Assembly (NCBI GenBank): GCA_000435835.1
Contig: FR883370.1
Coordinates: forward strand, 1-64,000
Origin: Clostridium sp. CAG:221
Lineage (GTDB): Bacteria; Bacillota; Clostridia; Clostridiales; Clostridiaceae
Reading direction: 5' to 3'
DNA: 64,000 nt
Position 1 is the first letter of the stretch. Every line of letters begins with the position of its first letter. Positions 36,529-44,727 of the stretch are shown here, piece by piece. Below the pieces are notes generated by a model. That model was given only the letters and a program-made list of their open reading frames with translations, made no database searches and was not told the DNA's origin. The position numbers were made by a program, and so were the translations under genes.

Positions 36529-37452
36529 ATGAATGCTGATCTTGTATGTGAAGGCGGAGGAGTTAAAGGGGTTGCTCTAGCTGGTGCAATTACTTATCTA
36601 CAAGAACATGGATATGAGTTTAAAAAGATAGCTGGCAACTCAGCTGGAGCTATTTTTGCTTCCTTAGTAGCTGTTGGTTATACAGGTTATGAACTAAAAG
36701 AAATTTCATTTGCTCTTGACTTTAAGAACTTCATGGACAAAACATCACTAAGCAAGATTCCTTTAGCTGGTCCTTTCTTAAGTATTGTAAAAAATAAAGG
36801 AATATTCAAAGGTGATGCTCTGGAAAAATTTATGGAGGAAAAATTAAAAGCAAAAGGTAAAACCCAATTTAAGGATATATCTATCAATGGTACAAGCCCT
36901 CTAAAGATTATCACAGCTGACTCAACAAGAAAGGAATTAGTTGTTTTGCCTGATGACTTGGTGAAATACAACATTGACCCTTTGAATTTTAGTATTGCTA
37001 AAGCTGTCAGAATGAGCATTTCAATTCCCTTTATCTTTAAACCTATCCTTATAGAAGACAATGATAAATCAAGCTTTATGGTAGATGGAGGATTAATCAG
37101 TAATTTTCCAGTATGGCTTTTTGATGTGGAAGGTATTCCAAGATGGCCAACTTTTGGTTTAAGGCTAAAAAGTGATGATGAAGATAACTTTACTGCTGCC
37201 AAAGACACAGGACTTTTAAAATATTTATTTAATATTATTGATACTGCAATTTCCTCCAATGAAGAGGCTTATTTAAATAATAAAGATTCCATTCGTACCA
37301 TTGATATACCAACCTTTGATATAAGTACATTAGACTTCTATATATCAAAAGAAAAAAAAGAAAAACTCTTTAACTCCGGCTACAATTCAGCTAAAGAATT
37401 CTTAGATAAATGGAACTTTAATATTTACGTTGAAAATTACAGAAACAATTAA
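36529..37452 (+). CDS. Patatin-like phospholipase, tandem copy 1
   Basis: A 307-residue patatin. Oxyanion loop CEGGGVKGVALAG at the N-terminus, nucleophile Ser in GNSAG near residue 40, and catalytic Asp in VDGGLISNFP near 187. There is no signal peptide. ATG 36529 lies 7 nt after AGGAGGTGAT; an in-frame GTG at 36520 overlaps that site and is rejected. It shares long blocks with the next gene (YNIDPLNF, MSISIPFIF, VDGGLISN, LFNSGYN), so the two arose by tandem duplication. The substrate is unknown. Confidence 0.88.
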   Translation: MNADLVCEGGGVKGVALAGAITYLQEHGYEFKKIAGNSAGAIFASLVAVGYTGYELKEISFALDFKNFMDKTSLSKIPLAGPFLSIVKNKGIFKGDALEKFMEEKLKAKGKTQFKDISINGTSPLKIITADSTRKELVVLPDDLVKYNIDPLNFSIAKAVRMSISIPFIFKPILIEDNDKSSFMVDGGLISNFPVWLFDVEGIPRWPTFGLRLKSDDEDNFTAAKDTGLLKYLFNIIDTAISSNEEAYLNNKDSIRTIDIPTFDISTLDFYISKEKKEKLFNSGYNSAKEFLDKWNFNIYVENYRNN

Positions 37453-37481
37453 TAATATACAATGTAAAATAGAGAATTAAT

Positions 37482-37509
37482 AAGGGAACTCCTTATGGAA
37501 TTCCCTTTA
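37482..37509 (+). terminator. Weak hairpin between the patatin genes
   Basis: Stem AAGGGAACTCC / GGAATTCCCTT with loop TTAT and a short T-run. It may separate the two copies into independent transcripts. Confidence 0.55.
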
Positions 37510-37593
37510 ATATATATTTCACAATATTTATATTTCACAATATTAATTTCTCTTGCTAAACTATTTATAGAAATATTTTTTTAGGTGATATTT

Positions 37594-38502
37594 ATGAAAA
37601 TTAACTTGGTATGTGAAGGAGGAGGAGTGCGAGGAATTGCTCATATAGGTGCTTTATGCGCACTGGAAGATTACGGTTTTACCTTCAATTCCTTTGCTGG
37701 CACTTCAGTAGGTGCCTTAATAACTTCACTTATGGCTGTAGGTTATTCAGCTTATGAAATAAAGAAAATCTTATTTGATCTTGATTTTAGCTTATATATT
37801 AATAAAACCGTATTGGCATCTATACCGCTTTTAGGAAAAAATTTAAGCCTCTTCAAGTCCAAAGGCATCTTTTCTACTACAGCCATTGAAGAGTTACTTA
37901 CAAAGCTTTATAGTGTGAAAGGAAAAAAATATTTTAAAGATATTAATAAAGATATCAATTATATAAGGTTTATTGCTACTGATATAACTCAAAAACAAAT
38001 ATTGATTCTTCCTGAAGATTTAAAAAAATATAATATTGATCCATTGAATTTTGAAATATCTAAAGCTGTAAAAATGAGTATAAGCCTACCTTTAATATTT
38101 ATCCCTGAAAAGATAAAAACTCCTAAAGGTTCCTGCTACATAGTAGACGGTGGACTTATAAGTAATCTCCCTATCTGGCTCTTTAATAGCAATACAAAGT
38201 ATCCTACCCTTGCCTTAAAACTTATAAGTAATCAAGATAAAAATATAACTTATGCTGAAAAATGCTCTTTAAACAAATACTTAATGGACATTATAGATGC
38301 CTGCATGGCTAAAAATGAATCTATTTATTTTAGCTCACTAAATAATATCCATACCTTAGAACTACCTACCTTTGATATTGCTGTTACAGATTTTTATATC
38401 TCTTATAGCAATAAAGAAAAACTTTTTAATTCTGGCTATAATACCATGACTAATTTTTTAAAAAAGAACAATATCTGTTCTAACATAAATCATCTTAATT
38501 AA
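37594..38502 (+). CDS. Patatin-like phospholipase, tandem copy 2
   Basis: Paralogue of the preceding gene, 302 residues. Oxyanion loop CEGGGVRGIAHIG, nucleophile Ser in GTSVG near residue 39, and catalytic Asp in VDGGLISNLP near 184. The start ATG 37594 follows TTAGGTGAT; an in-frame GTG at 37585 overlaps that site. The 141-bp gap to copy 1 contains a weak terminator, so each may have its own promoter. Divergence of the surface loops suggests the copies are not recent duplicates. Confidence 0.88.
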   Translation: MKINLVCEGGGVRGIAHIGALCALEDYGFTFNSFAGTSVGALITSLMAVGYSAYEIKKILFDLDFSLYINKTVLASIPLLGKNLSLFKSKGIFSTTAIEELLTKLYSVKGKKYFKDINKDINYIRFIATDITQKQILILPEDLKKYNIDPLNFEISKAVKMSISLPLIFIPEKIKTPKGSCYIVDGGLISNLPIWLFNSNTKYPTLALKLISNQDKNITYAEKCSLNKYLMDIIDACMAKNESIYFSSLNNIHTLELPTFDIAVTDFYISYSNKEKLFNSGYNTMTNFLKKNNICSNINHLN

Positions 38503-38506
38503 GGGC

Positions 38507-38543
38507 AAGAAGATGCTCTCATTCTTAAAGAGAACATCTTCTT
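38507..38543. terminator. Intrinsic terminator, bidirectional
   Basis: A 14-bp stem (38507-38520 and 38530-38543, one wobble) with T-run between the convergent patatin and MerR genes. Confidence 0.82.
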
Positions 38544-38566
38544 TTAATTATCTTTCTTTTATTTAA

Positions 38567-39325
38567 CTATCTACTGGTATATTCTACAATTGCATCTCTT
38601 AAGAATTCTGCTAAACCTTCTCCATGCTTGTCATAGTACTCCTTAAACCTTTCATCACACACATACATTTGTGCCACCCCTGCATGGGCTTCTTTAGAAT
38701 ACTTATCCCAATAAATAGATAGCCATTTTTTATGCAATTCTGCTAAAGCTTGAGCTTCTTTAGATGATGGATCACCTATTTTCTTAGCTGCAATTAATTG
38801 TTCTATTATTTCCTTAGCTAAAGCATCTGCTTCATTGTATTCTTCTTCTGACATCTTCATAAACTTTTCATTAGATTTATCAATGGTTTCATCACCATAT
38901 TTACTTCTAATTTCTTTTCCATACTTTTTCTCATTTTCATCTATTACAGTTTTCTTAAACCCTTTAAACTTTTCTTTATCAGACATTTTACAACCTCCAT
39001 CTAAACTTAATAATGTTCTTTCCACATTATCTAAAAGCATATCAATTTGTTTTCTCTTTTCAAGAAGCTTAATTTTATGCTCTTTTAAAGCATTAATTCT
39101 ATCAAAGTTAGGATTTTGTATTATTTCTTTTATTCCATCTAAGCTTATTCCAAGCTCTTTATAAAATAATATTTGCTGCAATATATCCACTTGCTTTTTT
39201 CCGTATATTCTGTATCCTGATGAACTAACTCTTGCCGGCTTTAAAAGTCCTATTTCATCATAATATCTAAGTGTTCTAGTAGATACCCCTGCAATTTCAC
39301 TTAACTTTTTAATACTATATTCCAA
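38567..39325 (-). CDS. MerR-family regulator with TipAS effector domain
   Basis: A 252-residue transcription regulator. The N-terminal winged helix YSIKKLSEIAGVSTRTLRYY binds DNA, a coiled-coil dimerisation helix spans about 75-110, and the C-terminal half (about 140-250) matches the TipAS drug-binding domain (HKKWLSIYWD, GVAQMYVCDERFKEYYD). TipA-type regulators sense thiopeptides and other hydrophobic drugs. The target is unknown; no divergent partner gene exists, as upstream genes run the same way. The ribosome site GGAGGTG is strong. Confidence 0.87.
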   Translation of the reverse strand: MEYSIKKLSEIAGVSTRTLRYYDEIGLLKPARVSSSGYRIYGKKQVDILQQILFYKELGISLDGIKEIIQNPNFDRINALKEHKIKLLEKRKQIDMLLDNVERTLLSLDGGCKMSDKEKFKGFKKTVIDENEKKYGKEIRSKYGDETIDKSNEKFMKMSEEEYNEADALAKEIIEQLIAAKKIGDPSSKEAQALAELHKKWLSIYWDKYSKEAHAGVAQMYVCDERFKEYYDKHGEGLAEFLRDAIVEYTSR

Positions 39326-39395
39326 ACCTCTTCACCTCCTGACAAATTTAATATACACCTTTACGCAGCGTGAAGGTCAATAGGCTTTTTAAAAT

Positions 39396-40256
39396 TTATT
39401 TTAGCCAATTAAGCGGCCTCTGTAAAGTTGGCGGAAGGACTGTCTTCCCATCACCTTTAGCAGAGTTAATTTGAAATTGTGTAAGATAAACTGCATTTCT
39501 TAAATTGCTTCCAGTAATATCAGTATCTCTTAAATCTGCGCCTAAAAAATCTATTCCACTTAAATCCATCTTGCTTAAATTGGCTGCAATAAGAAGAGCA
39601 CTGCTTAAATTTTCTCCTCTTAATTCATTTCTTCTTAAGTCAGCATTTATTAAATTAGGCCTTCCTGCCATAAACTTCTTGCATTTAAAATTACCTTTAT
39701 ATTTTCCCTTATAATATTTTCTTACACTTTCACTGGTTTTTAAGAGTAATTTATTTACCTTAAACCTATGTGCTACTAAATCATATTTAATTAATTTATC
39801 TCCTGCTAAATTAGAAATATTTTTTGTCTCATCAATAACCTTTTTAATTGCATCCTTAGCTTTTCCTTCTCTTTCAATTCTATAAGCTTCTGCCAAATAC
39901 CATAACATTTCATGAAGCTGCATCATTTTAACAAAGGCGTCAAACATTTAACTAGCCTTTTCTTTGTTATCAAGCCAGCTTTCTCCTTTATAAGTATCTT
40001 GAGCTATCTTTTGCCCTGCTCCAAAACACTCATAAGTAGTGCATCCTTTTAACCCTTTTTTAGATAAGCTTTCATGGATCTTGCATTTAAAATCTTCCTT
40101 TAAATTCATACATGGCTTTCCAGCCACTTTGTCTTCAGGGAATCCTTCAGCCTTGGCAAAATAAAGTGCGCTGCAGCAAAAGCCAAAACATTTTTCACAG
40201 TCTATTTTTAAATTACTAGCTAAATCCATATAAAATTTATTATTAACATCTGCCAT
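39396..40256 (-). pseudogene. Cys-rich/pentapeptide-repeat protein split by an in-frame TAA
   Basis: Two abutting frames form one gene. The N-terminal part (39948-40256, start ATG behind AAGGATGAT) is Cys-rich: CEKCFGFCC, CMNLKEDFKC and GCTTYECFGAGQK. It stops at TAA 39948-39950 after KEKAS. The C-terminal part continues in the same frame from ATG 39947 (MFDAFVKMMQLHEMLWYL) and carries pentapeptide repeats ADLRRNELRGENL to ADLRDTDITGSNLRNA. From memory, related proteins are single chains reading Q-M-F-D at this point, so CAA to TAA is the likely change. Reinitiation at the adjacent ATG might still give both halves. The function is unknown. Confidence 0.72.
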
Positions 40257-40346
40257 AATATCATCCTTAATACATATTTTATACATTTTTCCACTGTTAA
40301 TAATACACTATATCTGCTATTTATTCAAAAATTTTCATCCAATCTC

Positions 40347-41633
40347 CTATAAAGTTATTTTTTCTACTTGACCATTCTTCATGTTTCTTATCATAAATTC
40401 GCCACTTTTAATTTCGTCTTCGCCAACTATGATAACTTTATCAAAGCTTGCTTTGTTAGCATAATCCATGATTTTCTTAAGCTTAGTATTTTCAAAATAT
40501 ATTTCCACAGATTTTTCTTCTTTCTCTAATTTATTTTTTATTAATCCACAGGCTTCTAAAGTATCCCCAATAGGAATTATAAGATATCTCTCATTTCTAT
40601 CTACCTTATAATTATTTAAAAATCCTATTTCCTTAAGAACAAAAAATAATCTTGTTAATCCTATGGAAATTCCAACTCCAGGCAATATATTTTTAGTATA
40701 ATTTTCTGCTAAATTATCATATCTTCCTCCTGAGCATATTGACCCATACTGCTCATTACCTTCTAATACTGTTTCAACCACTGTTCCAGTATAGTAATCT
40801 AACCCTCTTATAATTTTTAAATTAATCTTATAATTTTTTTCATACACTCCCAAAATCTTCAATATACTTAGTACTCTTTCTAATTCATTTATACCTTTTA
40901 AATAAGTGTCATCATTAATATTCATTTCTTTAAGCTGCTTTAATATCTCCTTATTACTTCCATCTATATTCATTATTTTATTAATGATATCAGCCTTTTC
41001 TGCTCCTATATAAGAAATTAAAGTATTATTAAATTCACTTATAGATATTTTTTCATACTTATCAATTAAAATTAATACTTCCATATCATTTTCAATATTT
41101 AAATACTTTAATACAGATGTTAATATTTTTCTATTGCTTATTTGAAATTTAAAATTTTCTAATCCTATGGCTTTAAAGGCTTTATTAATAACACTAATAA
41201 CAAATCCATCATTATCTATACTAAGCTTTCCATTGCCTATGATATCTAAATCACATTGATAAAACTCTCTATACCTTCCTTTCTGATTTCTTTCCCCCCT
41301 ATATACCTTTCCTATTTGATACCTTTTAAATGGAAAAGTGAGTTCATTATAATACTGAGCTACATATCTAGATAATGGTACTGTTAAATCAAATCTTAAA
41401 GATAAATCATTTTTACCTTTATTAAATCTATATACTTGCTTTTCAGTTTCTCCTGCTGATTTTGCCAATAATACTTCTGATTTTTCAATTATAGGAGTAT
41501 CCATAGGAAGACACCCACTTTCTTCATATACCTTTCTTATCTTTTTAACAATATCCTCAAAAATAATCTGTTCACTAGGTAATAGTTCCATAAATCCTGG
41601 TAATATTGATGGTTTAATTTTATTGTCTTTCAT
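40347..41633 (-). CDS. hisS: Histidyl-tRNA synthetase
   Basis: Class II synthetase charging tRNA-His. Motif 2 lies in FKRYQIGKVYRGERNQKG (about residue 108), with catalytic and histidine-binding segments FDLTVPLSRYVA and GLDYYTGTVVE near 285. Motif 3 is GVGISIGLTRL, and the C-terminal anticodon-binding domain covers about 340-428. These exclude HisZ, which lacks the C-terminal domain. About 428 residues. ATG 41633 is chosen because AAAGGAAG lies just upstream; an in-frame TTG 18 nt earlier overlaps it. A His-codon leader peptide and terminator precede it, so histidine supply likely controls it. Whether this is the only hisS is unknown. Confidence 0.92.
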   Translation of the reverse strand: MKDNKIKPSILPGFMELLPSEQIIFEDIVKKIRKVYEESGCLPMDTPIIEKSEVLLAKSAGETEKQVYRFNKGKNDLSLRFDLTVPLSRYVAQYYNELTFPFKRYQIGKVYRGERNQKGRYREFYQCDLDIIGNGKLSIDNDGFVISVINKAFKAIGLENFKFQISNRKILTSVLKYLNIENDMEVLILIDKYEKISISEFNNTLISYIGAEKADIINKIMNIDGSNKEILKQLKEMNINDDTYLKGINELERVLSILKILGVYEKNYKINLKIIRGLDYYTGTVVETVLEGNEQYGSICSGGRYDNLAENYTKNILPGVGISIGLTRLFFVLKEIGFLNNYKVDRNERYLIIPIGDTLEACGLIKNKLEKEEKSVEIYFENTKLKKIMDYANKASFDKVIIVGEDEIKSGEFMIRNMKNGQVEKITL

Positions 41634-41670
41634 TTTATTACTTCCTTTCAAAATTAATTTATATAAAAAA

Positions 41671-41702
41671 AAGCCATGCAGATAAATTAATCTGCATGGC
41701 TT
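41671..41702 (-). terminator. Attenuator terminator upstream of hisS
   Basis: Perfect 13-bp stem AAGCCATGCAGAT / ATCTGCATGGCTT, 6-nt loop, followed on the minus strand by eight T. It lies between the leader peptide and hisS. Confidence 0.9.
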
Positions 41703-41791
41703 TCAATAATTATGAAGCACTTTTATTTCATTACCAGCAGATACAAACCCAATAATCTTAGGCCTGTATCTGCCATAAAGACAGCCCAAGC

Positions 41792-41845
41792 CTACCAGTA
41801 ATGATGATGTATTAAATTTTGATTATTAATACTAATTGCCTTCAT
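41792..41845 (-). CDS. hisS leader peptide (MKAISINNQNLIHHHYW)
   Basis: A 17-codon ORF with a consensus ribosome site (TTAGGAGG, 7 nt from ATG). Codons 13-15 are three consecutive CAT (His), then TAC, TGG and TAG. A ribosome paused on the His codons would leave segment A (41790-41781) uncovered. A ribosome at the stop would cover it. That placement gives antitermination during His shortage. Confidence 0.85.
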   Translation of the reverse strand: MKAISINNQNLIHHHYW

Positions 41846-41911
41846 AATTATTCCTCCTAATATAATATATTTTATTCTAACACTATAACAAGTAAACATC
41901 AATAAAATTAA

Positions 41912-42577
41912 TTAATATCCAGTTACTTCTTCACCTTTAAGCATGTTAACAGCAGAACTTGTTCCTATTCTGTCACATCCTTCATTTATAAACATTTCTA
42001 AATCAGCTACAGTCTTAACACCACCTGCTGCCTTCATCTTTACATTTGGCCCTATATATTTCTTAAATAATCTTATATCTTCTATAGTTGCACCTGCTGT
42101 ACCAAATCCAGTTGAAGTTTTAATGTAATCAGCACCAGCTTCTGTAACAGCTTTACACATAGCTATTTTTTCCTCTTCAGTTAAATAGCAAGTTTCAATT
42201 ATTACCTTTAATATTTTATCTCCACAAGCTTCCTTTAAAGCAGCTATTTCTTTAGTTACTTTTTCTAAGTCTCCATTTTTAACATCGCTAATGTTGATAA
42301 CCATATCAATTTCATTGGCACCATCTTCAATTGCTTTTCTTGTTTCTAAAACCTTAGCTTCTGTAACAGAATATCCTAAAGGGAATCCTACTACTGTACA
42401 AATATTAATTTTGTCACCATATGTTTCATGAATACGTGAAATATAACATGCAGGAACACATACTGAAGCTGTTTCATATTTAATAGCTTCATCACATAAT
42501 ACTTTTATATCTTCCCAAGTAGCAACAGCCTTTAATAACGTATGATCTATATGTTTTAATATTTCTTTTTTATCCAT
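41912..42577 (-). CDS. deoC: Deoxyribose-phosphate aldolase
   Basis: Cleaves 2-deoxyribose-5-phosphate to glyceraldehyde-3-phosphate and acetaldehyde in deoxynucleoside catabolism. Signature segments: DHTLLKAVATW at residue 7, CTVVGFPLGY near 60, NEIDMVINI near 86, KVIIETCYLT near 126, and the Schiff-base lysine in ADYIKTSTGFG near 155 with KAAGGVKT near 183. The 221-residue length is normal. A DeoR-family regulator is divergent, consistent with local control. Other deo genes are not adjacent. Confidence 0.95.
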   Translation of the reverse strand: MDKKEILKHIDHTLLKAVATWEDIKVLCDEAIKYETASVCVPACYISRIHETYGDKINICTVVGFPLGYSVTEAKVLETRKAIEDGANEIDMVINISDVKNGDLEKVTKEIAALKEACGDKILKVIIETCYLTEEEKIAMCKAVTEAGADYIKTSTGFGTAGATIEDIRLFKKYIGPNVKMKAAGGVKTVADLEMFINEGCDRIGTSSAVNMLKGEEVTGY

Positions 42578-42813
42578 AATACTCCCTCTTTCTTTATGAC
42601 ATTTTAAATTATCTATTTATTATAATAAGCAACGCTTATAAATAAGTCAAACATTTTTTGTGCGAACTTTAACATTTTATTATCTTTTGTTCATACTTTT
42701 GCATCCTCTCTTGAAAGATGTTAAAATTTAAATGATACTTTAAATCCAATAATCTATCTCTAAGATTAAGTATTCATTTAAATAAAATAAAAACTATTAT
42801 AGGTGAAATAATT

Positions 42814-43593
42814 ATGAGTAAAAAGTTAGATAGAACTAACAAACTAATTGAAATACTAAAAGAAAAAAATGGTGCTTCCGTTAAGGAGCTTGCTAATATT
42901 TTACAAGTATCTGAAATGACCATAAGGCGTGATTTAGAGTTTCTTAAATCTAACAATATTGTCACTAAAGTATACGGTGCAACCATTTATAATCCATCTA
43001 ATAGTATAGATAAATTATCTTCAAATTATAATATCAATGACGAATTAATTAAATTTGAACATGAAAAAAATAAAATAGGTAAAGCTGCTGCCAAGCTTAT
43101 TAAAAATAATGATGTAATTATTATTGATACAGGTACTACCACTGAGAAACTTGCTATGAATATTGATAATAGCTTAGAAATTACAGCATTATTATATAAT
43201 GCTAATATTTTAGATGTTATAAGAAAAAAGAAAAATATAAAGATGATTTTTTCTGGTGGATACTATCATCCAAATACACAAATGTTTGAGTCTCCAGAAG
43301 GAATATCTTTAATTAAAAATATAAGAGCCTCTAAAGTATTTGTTTCTGCTTCTGGAGTCCATGAAACACTTGGTGTTACTTGCTCTAACAATTATGAAGT
43401 AGCTACAAAAAAAGCAATTCTAAACTCTTCCTTTGAAAAGATACTTCTTTTACATTCTGAAAAGTTTGGCAAAGTAAATTCTTCTTACTTTGCTGACTTG
43501 AATGAATTTGATACTATCATTACAGATGCAAATTTATCAGATGAATGGAAAAATAGAATTGATTCTCTAAAAATAAAACTAATTCTTGTATAG
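42814..43593 (+). CDS. deoR: DeoR-family transcription regulator
   Basis: A 259-residue regulator: N-terminal DeoR helix-turn-helix (GASVKELANILQVSEMTIRRDLEFL) and a C-terminal sugar-phosphate sensing domain with VIIIDTGTTTEKLA near residue 107 and IFSGGYYHPNTQM. The start follows AGGTGAAATAATT. It lies divergent to deoC, so it probably represses deoC in response to a deoxyribose phosphate. The 236-bp intergenic region is AT-rich; AACGCTTATAAATAAG near 42629 is a candidate promoter or operator area, but I could not define a clear site. Confidence 0.87.
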   Translation: MSKKLDRTNKLIEILKEKNGASVKELANILQVSEMTIRRDLEFLKSNNIVTKVYGATIYNPSNSIDKLSSNYNINDELIKFEHEKNKIGKAAAKLIKNNDVIIIDTGTTTEKLAMNIDNSLEITALLYNANILDVIRKKKNIKMIFSGGYYHPNTQMFESPEGISLIKNIRASKVFVSASGVHETLGVTCSNNYEVATKKAILNSSFEKILLLHSEKFGKVNSSYFADLNEFDTIITDANLSDEWKNRIDSLKIKLILV

Positions 43594-43654
43594 TAATTAT
43601 TAATGCTCCTTAAACATAGTTATATATATAATTGTTTTTAGGAGTTTTTTTATT

Positions 43655-44173
43655 ATGGAAAATAATCTTGACTTATACAGAGCAAAGCTTCCTTATCCTC
43701 CAATAGTTGTTGTTAAGCCAAATAAGCATTATGCTGAAATAATACAAACTAGCTTTGCTGGTGCTGTATCTGAATTTTCTGCCATATCTCAATATATATA
43801 TCATCACTTAAGAACAGAAGACCAATATCCTGAAATTTCAAAAGCCCTAGAATCTATTGCCATAGTTGAAATGTATCATTTAGAAATCTTAGGTAAGCTA
43901 ATAATAAAACTTGGTGGAAACCCAGGATACTGGATTAACAAAAAAGATAGAAATTTAAACTGGAATTCTTCCTTTGTTAACTATGGCTTAAATGTAACTG
44001 AAATGATAAATTATGATATTGCTGATGAAAAGCTCGCCATTAAACAATATATTAGCGCCGAGAAAAAAATAAATGATTCCAACATAATTTCAATTATTGA
44101 TAGGATAATACTTGATGAAGAAGTCCATATTCAAATCCTTACTGAGTTATCAAAAAAATATTTAACACCATAA
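43655..44173 (+). CDS. Ferritin-like di-iron domain protein
   Basis: A 172-residue four-helix protein with ferritin-like ligand motifs: Glu in GAVSEFSAISQY near residue 39, E-x-x-H in IVEMYHLEILG near 73, a Glu in NYDIADEKLAIKQY near 126 and EEVHIQIL near 156. It therefore probably binds iron or manganese, like rubrerythrin-type proteins but without a rubredoxin domain. The N-terminal PYPPIVVVKPNKHYAE segment resembles clostridial coat or manganese-catalase-like ferritin proteins. Likely function is oxidative stress defence or a spore-coat component; not settled. It ends with a strong terminator. Confidence 0.78.
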   Translation: MENNLDLYRAKLPYPPIVVVKPNKHYAEIIQTSFAGAVSEFSAISQYIYHHLRTEDQYPEISKALESIAIVEMYHLEILGKLIIKLGGNPGYWINKKDRNLNWNSSFVNYGLNVTEMINYDIADEKLAIKQYISAEKKINDSNIISIIDRIILDEEVHIQILTELSKKYLTP

Positions 44174-44175
44174 AA

Positions 44176-44204
44176 ATAAAAGGAGCTAGCGTAGCTCCTT
44201 TTTA
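44176..44204 (+). terminator. Intrinsic terminator
   Basis: AAAAGGAGCTA / TAGCTCCTTTT stem with T-run, between convergent genes. Confidence 0.85.
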
Positions 44205-44218
44205 TAAATAACATCTCT

Positions 44219-44704
44219 TTATCCAGCACGTTCAATATTATTATAACCAGCTATATTTACAGTAATCCATATGCCATACTTCCTTACATTTTCAAAAACA
44301 CTTTCCATATCATTATAATTAGCTCTTGTTAGCTCTTTATTTAAAGTTATTTCTATAGACTCTTTTTCTGAGTTTAACCAGCTATCTATTTCATTCATCT
44401 TCACTGTATCTAAGACTTTATATAGTTTGCTAATTTCTTTCATAACAATCTTACTATATGACTTACTATAACTTTGAAGCTTAATAATACTTAACCCATC
44501 TGTTTTCAGTCTTATGGAATCCTTTTCCATTACTTCTCTTAAAGAAATATGTAAATTGCTTATTGATTTTTCATTGGAAGCAATCATTTTTCTTGTTTCA
44601 CTGTTTATTTCTTTAGTCTCTATATTAAATGATTCTGATTGATACAAAGCATATAAGCTTATAGCTATTGATATAGTACTAAATATAATAGTTAAAATCT
44701 CCAT
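44219..44704 (-). CDS. Membrane-anchored protein, paralogue A of a tandem pair
   Basis: A 161-residue protein: one N-terminal membrane helix (MEILTIIFSTISIAISLYAL) and a cytoplasmic helical domain. It shares a pattern with the next gene upstream: YQSESFN after the helix, a SNEKSISNLH block, a DSWLN segment and a KYGIWITVNIAGYNNI ending. The shared order shows the pair is a tandem duplication. No known domain is recognised; helical content suggests a coiled-coil scaffold or sensor-like stalk. The stop lies close to the ferritin-gene terminator. Confidence 0.7.
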   Translation of the reverse strand: MEILTIIFSTISIAISLYALYQSESFNIETKEINSETRKMIASNEKSISNLHISLREVMEKDSIRLKTDGLSIIKLQSYSKSYSKIVMKEISKLYKVLDTVKMNEIDSWLNSEKESIEITLNKELTRANYNDMESVFENVRKYGIWITVNIAGYNNIERAG

Positions 44705-44727
44705 CTTATTTCCCCATTCATCATTTT

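Larger units (their letters stand above)
41663..41860 (-). promoter_or_regulatory. Transcription attenuator with His leader peptide, upstream of hisS
   Basis: In transcript order: ribosome site TTAGGAGGAA (to 41851); leader ORF 41845-41792; A = CTTGGGCTGT (41790-41781); B = GCAGATACAGGCCTAAG region (41773-41758); C = TGTATCTGCTGG (41745-41734); D/E = terminator arms 41702-41690 and 41683-41671, then eight U. A pairs with B (10 bp, one bulge) and B with C (9 bp, GCAGATACA/TGTATCTGC). C pairs with D (ATCTGC/GCAGAT plus TGG/CCA across a bulge), and D with E (13 bp). An outer 13-bp stem (AATAATTATGAAG, 41852-41840, with 41717-41705) can also hide the leader start. No T-box consensus (GGGTGGNACCGCG) is seen. 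Confidence 0.85.

Noticed and set aside
36687..37259. 190-codon ORF opposite the first tandem patatin
   Set aside because: Antisense shadow; the patatin frame has catalytic motifs and a ribosome site.
36529..38502. CBASS-type phage defence with patatin effectors
   Set aside because: No CD-NTase or accessory gene is adjacent to any of the three patatin genes.
41663..41860. T-box leader for hisS
   Set aside because: The conserved antiterminator bulge sequence GGGTGGNACCGCG and T-box stem I features are absent; the leader ORF and pairing logic explain the region better.
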